Both the position numbers and the translations under genes were made by a program. From NCBI GenBank assembly GCA_031213475.1, contig JARUPZ010000005.1, forward strand, positions 10,053,260 through 10,117,259: a stretch of 64,000 nucleotides of DNA. Direction: 5' to 3'. Source of the DNA: Nereocystis luetkeana. Lineage: Eukaryota > Sar > Phaeophyceae > Laminariales > Laminariaceae. Shown here in pieces: positions 57,124 to 64,000 of this stretch. The notes beneath the pieces were generated by a model, which saw only the letters and a program-made list of their open reading frames with translations, had not been told where the DNA came from and searched no databases. Within the stretch, counting starts at the first letter, position 1; each line of letters opens with the position of its first letter.

Positions 57124-60100
57124 CTACTCCGCATCTACATTCCACCCCCACGCCACGGGAAGTAGTCCTACCCCCTCCTCCCTTCTCCCCCTGGCGGCCT
57201 GGTGGTCTCGCAGGGCGAGCTTATATCGGTGCACTCTGCGCGAGATCGCGATCTGGGTAGTCACCGATATAACCTGGAAAAGGTGCTCATTACAAACCCT
57301 TTTTCTTGCTAAAGATCCCCCGTCCGTTCCTCCAACGATGCTCGCCGCCAGCTGGTCGATGAAATCGCTACCTTCCTTCCCGAGGCGTCCAAAGCTTTCC
57401 ACCGCGAGGGTGACAAGTTTATGGCTGCGCTCGTCGAAGGACACTTGTCCTGCACGAGCGTAGTAGTTGCGCTTTCGCGCCTCAGAAATGGCAGCGGCTG
57501 ATCCGTCTCGATCAGCGCTGCCAGCCCGCATGTGGAACCTCGCTTGGGGGTCTGCATGCGTGATGTCGAGGAGTATCGCCTTGTTGCGGTACTCTGACGA
57601 CGTAGCGTGTCGGAGGCCTCCCCTCTCTCTGCTGCCCCAGCTTGTATTGCGCCTTGTGGGAGCTGTAATCGTTTGGGCGTCATGCGTCGGCAGTACCTCC
57701 ACATCATACTGTTCTGCCCCTCCTTCCTCGCTTGCGCGGAACGCCCTGTTCCGCCAACTTTCCGGGATTACGTTTGCAATTGCCTCCTCCGATACCCCAT
57801 GGATATCGCGAAGGTCCCTGACGCTGCTCCATATGCGGCGAACGAGGGCCGAATTGGCAACTCCCTTCGGACTTTTTCCCCTCATGGACCGGAGAGGTCG
57901 GCGAGGACCTCTGGCACCGTCGCCACTAAGCTCCCGATGGACGCTGACATTCTCCTTGATTCAGCCGACGACAGTCCAAACCCCCCGGCCCCTGTGGAGA
58001 GGCTCGCCTGCGCTTTTTGGCGCGGCTGTAGCGTCAACCGGTTCGCCGGGCATCCGTCCGCAAAGAACGGCGGTTCGTCCGCTGTCCCTGGAAACTCGAG
58101 AAGGCGCTCGAGCATCCACATTGCGCTAGTGTCTGCCCGCTGACACGCGGGTAGTGACAGCTCCGGGTCCATTACCCGCTCAATGTAGGAGGTCCGCTGC
58201 ACCATCGAACTGGTGGCGATTAGGTTCGCCGACTGTTTGTCCGGCATGCGCGGCAGGATGCGCGCGAGTTGCTCTGCTCCCCCATCTCGGACTATCTCCA
58301 CGGCGCTGTTCACCGCAAATGCATCAGTGCCTATGGGCACGCCAACCACCTTTACCCCACCCCCTTCGGCAATGCGAACACCGATGCCCCTCAGAAGTGC
58401 TATCTCTTCCGACGTAGGCATATACCCTTAGGGAGGTAAAGCAACCGTCTTTCTGGGGTTAATGGCAATGCCTATTTCGCACAGCTCGTGCTGGAGAAAG
58501 GACACTACTCTCACCGTGTCCGGTGTGATCTCTGACATACCGATGCTGATGCCATCGAGGTAGGCAAAGGCTCCAACACCCCGGGGTTCGAACTCCTCAC
58601 GGACCCGCTTGAGTATTGGCAGCAGTGGCATGCAGAACAGCGCCGGGCCCATGGCACCCCCTTGCTGCACTCCACTGGAACAGTCAATTTTGAGCCGCTC
58701 CCCCGAATCCATCTGGAAGAACGTAGGGGCGGGCCTCTCGCCGTAGCATTTAGCAATGAACGGCGTGAGCGCGGGCACGCAAGTGGCCGCCTCGGCAAGT
58801 ACTGCCGTCCACTTTACAGTGTTGAAGGCGTTGGAACAGTCTGTTAGGACGAGCCAGTTTCTTGCCTCATGGTGCACCCGGGCGCGTAGAGCTACCTGCT
58901 CCACCCCCCCTCGAACCCCTACCCCAAGTTACCTTGCCTCACGATTAATCTCTTCCAGCCGTGGCCGCCACTGCCGCATCGTCCCAGCTGCGAGAAGTCG
59001 TCTCCATGTCATACCTACTCATACGGGGCGATATTTTCCCCCCAAGGCAGTGAGGTTGGACTGCAAGAAGAGCTGACTGAATTCCGCCGGGAATGCACCG
59101 GGGTCGTCGAAGATCCGCCTCCAAAGGGCCTCGATGCTAGCTCCAAATTTCTCGCGACCGAAGCCGGTCCTGATGATCGACTGCAGGTGTGACAAGCGTA
59201 GACCGTCACTCCCCGCGCCTGATAACGCATTTCGGGAGTTGATTACGTGGAGAGCCACCTGCGAATCGAACTCTTGCTCTGGACGCCAGTTGGGAACACT
59301 CTCTTCCTCCGGTTCCGTAGAGCTTGCTGCCACCGCTGCCACTGCCGACTCGGGGATGGAGGCACGGTCTCCCCCCGGGAATTTGGCTTTCACCCGCTCC
59401 CATGTCACCTCGTCGCCGGACGCTCGAGCTTCCGCGAGAAGAACGCGTGCTGCCACTGATACCCCGCCCGAGTGGCGACAGGCTGACCACGCTCTCTCGT
59501 ACTTAGCCGCGTCTGTGGCTTCGTAGGTTGGGCCCCTGCGCGGTGTCGATGCTCGACTGGTGTACTCCATCAACCACGGGAGAATAAGCGTGATGTCACC
59601 ACGTTCGACGGACGCGAATCTCTCGCGTCGCTTCACGCGGCTGTCCTGCGAGTGTAGCAGTGCTGGCACTATGTACCACAGCTTGATGGCCCTCAGGAGC
59701 GAACGCGGCGTCTCGGAGTGTCTGCTTGGCCGATGCGCTCCGAGGGCGTGGTTCAGGAGACCGAGCACGTGGGTGAGAAGCTTGGCATGGACAGTAGCTA
59801 GCCCCGGCTGCACCTTAACAACGGTGATGAAACGTTGTTGGAGATGCTCGAGAGAAACATCATCGAGTGGCCCTGCTATTCCTAACGAATTCTGGTCCCA
59901 CGGGTAGCAAAGCTCTTCCCCTCGTTCATCGTAGTTGTTGTCTGGCCTCCCTCCAAGTCCTGCGACCGTAACCCGGACTCCTGGATCAGCCTGAACTGCT
60001 GCCTCCAGTGATTCCCGTCTCCCATGGCGGGCTGTGCACCCTCGTGTAGCGCAAATGAGTTGTGCGTGTGACCCACTCCTTCGAATAGCTTCCACCACAC

Positions 60101-60437
60101 ACCGCGCGTGCATAACGTGCTGGTTTCTACTCGGCAGCCCTACCACTCGGTGCCCCCGAGCAACTGCCGCTCGGCATCCCCCGCACATCACGCCGTCTTG
60201 ACTGGTGCAAATGGATGCACGGAGTCGCCCTACGCCCCCCGATGCTGATCCTCCCCCCTCGCCACCTTCTCCTTCCCTGGGGAGTCCTCTCTCTTCGCCA
60301 CCTCCCCCTCTCCATCCAGGATCCGAACGAAGCTCGCTGCCCCCTCTGAAGGATCGAAGAATCGGCACGGACACTGGTTGTGCTGGATGTCGACGAATAG
60401 AAAGAACGGTAAAATTTGAAGCAGAACGCGCACACAC
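57124..60437 (-). pseudogene. Non-LTR-type retrotransposon: zinc finger, reverse transcriptase, probable endonuclease-like C-terminus
   Basis: One - strand reading frame from 60437 to 57882 with three in-frame stops (59019, about 58936, 58428), then a -1 shift at the overlapping ATGA (57882-57885) into the last 253 codons. Near the N-terminus is a Cys/His cluster (CGGCRAAV...HARCVV...LICATRGC). RT motifs: LVLTDCSNAFNTVKW (motif A), SSGVQQGGAMGPALF (motif B), and AFAYLDGISIG (motif C, with Gly in place of the second catalytic Asp). The C-terminal ORF carries AILLDITHADPQA..., EARKRNYY and a FGRLGKEG segment, resembling the restriction-like nuclease domain found at the end of some retrotransposons. 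That last assignment is tentative. The lineage differs from the LINE at 53-56 kb. Confidence 0.75.
60357..60417 (+). repeat. Retroelement end motif
   Basis: Same block as 56825; here it sits, in the opposite sense, at the 5' end of the - strand retrotransposon. Confidence 0.7.
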
Positions 60438-60439
60438 GC

Positions 60440-61127
60440 AGACGACGTCTTTTCGATTCGAGCCGACCTGCGAATTTTGAGTTTTCGATTAAAATAACAA
60501 GTTCAAGCATTGTCGATTCCAACGAAAGTCCACAGCACAAACTAAAAAACAAGTCGAAAATGATCTCCGATCGCAATGGTTTGAAAAACCCTAAGCCTCG
60601 CTGTGGCATTTGTCAAGGGGCACCAGAAAAACTTACCCATGACAATAGAAATAGCAGTACTGCTGTACTCTGTGTGATCGCTGATATTCGTGTGGTAGTA
60701 AGGTTCGATTGCTCCTTTTTCACTGCACATATATATCCGCGAGTCTTCACTCTGACAGCACTCCAGATAGCAGGCAGGCGTGTTCCTCTTTCTTTCGTGT
60801 TCACGACTGCCGTGCGTTTCGTACGGTGCAGGCAGCACTCCAGACAGCAGCCGCAGTAGTCAGCAGCCACAACCTGGTTAGTGGTGGGAACGGGGATATA
60901 CTCCATTTTGTTATAGTTGAGAGGATATACCCGCGGCCATGTTAGTTCAGTTTTGCACATTGGTTTTATTTTGTGTGCGCTTTCTTCGTCTCGTGCATTT
61001 TTAGGCAGCCGAGTTCGATTTTTTGTGGTTTTTCGGGTCTTCCTAGGGCTCCAGCACCTTTGTGTGACCACGGACTCCTTCGGCAGAGAGTTAATGTGAG
61101 AACAACAACAACAACTATTATTAATAT
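60440..61127. other. Stretch between retrotransposon and TAC array
   Basis: No gene seen. It ends with GAGAGTTAATGTGAGAAC and (CAA)n at 61101-61115, a LINE-like tail. Confidence 0.4.
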
Positions 61128-61166
61128 CAACCTTTAAAAACTGCGGTCAGTCCCGATTCGGGGCCA
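61128..61166. mobile_element. PAL2 left fragment before the TAC array
   Basis: CAACCTTTAAAAACTGCGGTC and GATTCGGGGCC; cut off by the microsatellite. Confidence 0.4.
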
Positions 61167-61170
61167 CACT

Positions 61171-62420
<1,250 letters not shown>

Positions 62421-62459
62421 CGACATCCAGCACAACCAGTGTCCGTGCCGATTCTTCAA
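62421..62459 (-). repeat. Retroelement end motif
   Basis: Reverse of the block at 56825, next to A-rich sequence (62400-62420). Confidence 0.7.
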
Positions 62460-63250
62460 TCCTAGAAGAGATACAAGCATGCATGTGTGTTTCCACGTTA
62501 GTTAGTTTCCACTACGTGCATGCGTGTTTCCATCTGTTTCCATCTACCCATTGTCAATATTAATACTCGTATTATTAATACCATTAATTCTACCCTACGA
62601 CCGGATACAGGTAATAATCCGGCGCGAGGTCGACCAAACAAAGACTCTGTTTGATACGTCGCCCAAATCGAATCAAAATGGTAAAAGTACTATTAATACT
62701 GCCGTTCGTTTTCTTTTTTTGCATTTGCACAAAAACATACGCAGCGCATTAATAGTATCCTCCTGTCCACTCATTGTCATCCACGACGATGCGACAGCCA
62801 ATCAAAACCCTGCGAGCACCCAATCCACCCAGGACAGACAAGGAGAACGAATGTCATGCGTGGCTAACAGAAGAAGAAACGAGCTTTTGTCTGACGTGTC
62901 ACACAGCTTGCATTTTGAGTTTCAACCATTCAATCCTTCATACTCACAGCTGACTGACGTATTGTTACAGCTTTATGAAACCTACGTACAATACGTAGAT
63001 TTACAGCAGTATTAATGGTAGAAACCTACGTTCTCCACAGAGACGACCACAGGAGACGAGACGCCCTGCCTTTTCACTTCGCAACTTGTCTCTACTGCAG
63101 TATACCTGTCCACAAATTCTCCACAACGGAAGAGCGACACATCAGCTTCATTCTGCGCATACAGGGTACACTTGGGCTAGCGGGCGCAGTCGCCACACCA
63201 CCCGCTGTGATTGCTGAGAGAGGAGAGGTGACAGGCAACGCAAAACAAGC
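62460..63250 (+). promoter_or_regulatory. Probable upstream region of the ZIP-like gene
   Basis: AT-rich, with three TATTAATA scars (62558, 62573, 62691) and a CCAAT motif (62799). The open frame here has no protein character. Confidence 0.3.
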
Positions 63251-63361
63251 ATGGGAACTTCTGACGAAAACAACGAGAACGCTCCGGCTGCTTTTGGGCT
63301 CGTCGTTTTCGCTGGGCTGTCGACATGCGTCGGCGCGGGCTTCGTCTTCAACACTCGCCTG
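63251..63361 (+). CDS. First exon of probable ZIP-family metal transporter (partial)
   Basis: ATG at 63251 opens 37 codons and ends at a good donor (CTG|GTGAGC). After an acidic N-terminus (MGTSDENNENAPAAFG) comes a hydrophobic helix LVVFAGLSTCVGAGFVF. The AGLST..GAG pattern is typical of transmembrane helix 1 of ZIP (zinc/iron permease) proteins, which carry divalent metal into the cytosol. I could not place the next exon before the window ends. A CCAAT box (62799, CAGCCAATCA) lies about 450 bp upstream. With one exon only, another membrane protein is possible. Confidence 0.45.
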
Positions 63362-63817
63362 GTGAGCTATAGCCCCGCCCCTCCCTCCCTCCCCCCGTCC
63401 CTGCCTCTTGCCCCCCTCGCTTGCTGCTGGCACGAGACGACCCTGTTCTAGATTAAAACACAGCGCAACCAAGCCCGCGAGCGTGCGTTGCCTCTACACT
63501 ATCTCGTATTTTGCACTTCCTCGTGACAAGAGCGTCATCGTGATATCAACGTCGATTAATCGCACTTACTTCCAAGTCCATACACCAGGACTAAGCGTTG
63601 CAAATTGCGGAGTAGTGACGGTCGCCACTACCACGGTATCGTTTCGTTCTTAGGCGCACACTATGGAGAGGGACCATTATTGTACCCAAGTTACGTCTGC
63701 CCGGCCGCCCACTGAGTCCCACAACCCAGACGGTCGGCATCACCGCATGACGTGCGAGTATTAAAAAATGTACCACCACTGGCAACAGTTTTTTTACGGG
63801 TAACAGATAAGGACTCG

Positions 63818-63870
63818 GGTTGTTGTGCTGGATGTCGACGTGTAGAAACGTTTCGTGTGAAGAACTCTTA
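63818..63870 (+). repeat. Retroelement end motif, partial
   Basis: GGTTGTTGTGCTGGATGTCGACG, GTAGAAACG and GTGTGAAGAAC. Confidence 0.55.
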
Positions 63871-64000
63871 CTTACATATCGGTAACAGATCACCTACAGC
63901 GTGGTAGACCTCAGCAGCATGTACTACTACTGCTGTTTGCCTCCTGAATGCTCGTGGTTTTTCCTGCCCGTTGCTTGTGACGGGTCACATCCGCCGCCGC

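Overview
This is nuclear DNA from a eukaryote. Every recognisable host gene is broken into exons of about 60-210 bp separated by GT-AG introns of 0.3-3 kb, base composition is near balanced, and the sequence is crowded with long poly-C/poly-G runs, microsatellites, tRNA-derived SINEs, MITE-like palindromes and dead retrotransposons. The intron-rich style and repeat load suggest a stramenopile alga, most likely a brown alga; this is an inference, because no rRNA or organelle marker is present.

Layout. From 1 to 14.7 kb lies the 3' part of ALG7/DPAGT1 (+ strand), the enzyme that starts dolichol-linked oligosaccharide synthesis. I placed eleven exons by splice sites and reading phase. From 17.7 to about 22.2 kb there is an unrecognised basic protein gene on the - strand (four exons joined in phase). 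From 24.6 to 34.5 kb there is a + strand gene of eight phase-consistent exons for a roughly 404-residue MYND zinc-finger protein. The last two genes are divergent and may share a promoter region at 22.2-24.6 kb. From 35 to 63 kb no intact host gene was found: SINEs, a Ty1/copia remnant (- strand), a cluster of broken LINE copies (51.3-56.4 kb), a second broken retrotransposon of another lineage (57.1-60.4 kb, - strand) and a 943-bp TAC array. At 63.25 kb the first exon of a probable ZIP-type metal transporter begins.

The most interesting signals are repeat-related. (i) A 105-bp palindromic MITE (called PAL1 here) is flanked by TA and has termini TTACGGGGG...CCCCCGTAA. The octamer TATTAATA, exactly TA + TT + AA + TA, occurs 21 times, including as apparent 6-bp insertions in members of known repeats, so it looks like the excision scar of PAL1. 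(ii) The nonamer TACCWGGTA occurs 24 times and appears as apparent 7-bp insertions at TA sites inside repeats, sometimes in tandem, which suggests a second family of scars whose parent is not seen here. (iii) A 1,180-bp element with perfect 24-bp inverted ends and a 6-bp target duplication sits inside a LINE reverse transcriptase; it is built from GGTACCG-rich minisatellite arms around a core that may be a captured gene end. (iv) A dimeric tRNA-derived SINE is present in two copies. Names PAL1, PAL2, PC-A, PC-B, SINE-1, SINE-2 and SINE-D are working labels for this window only.
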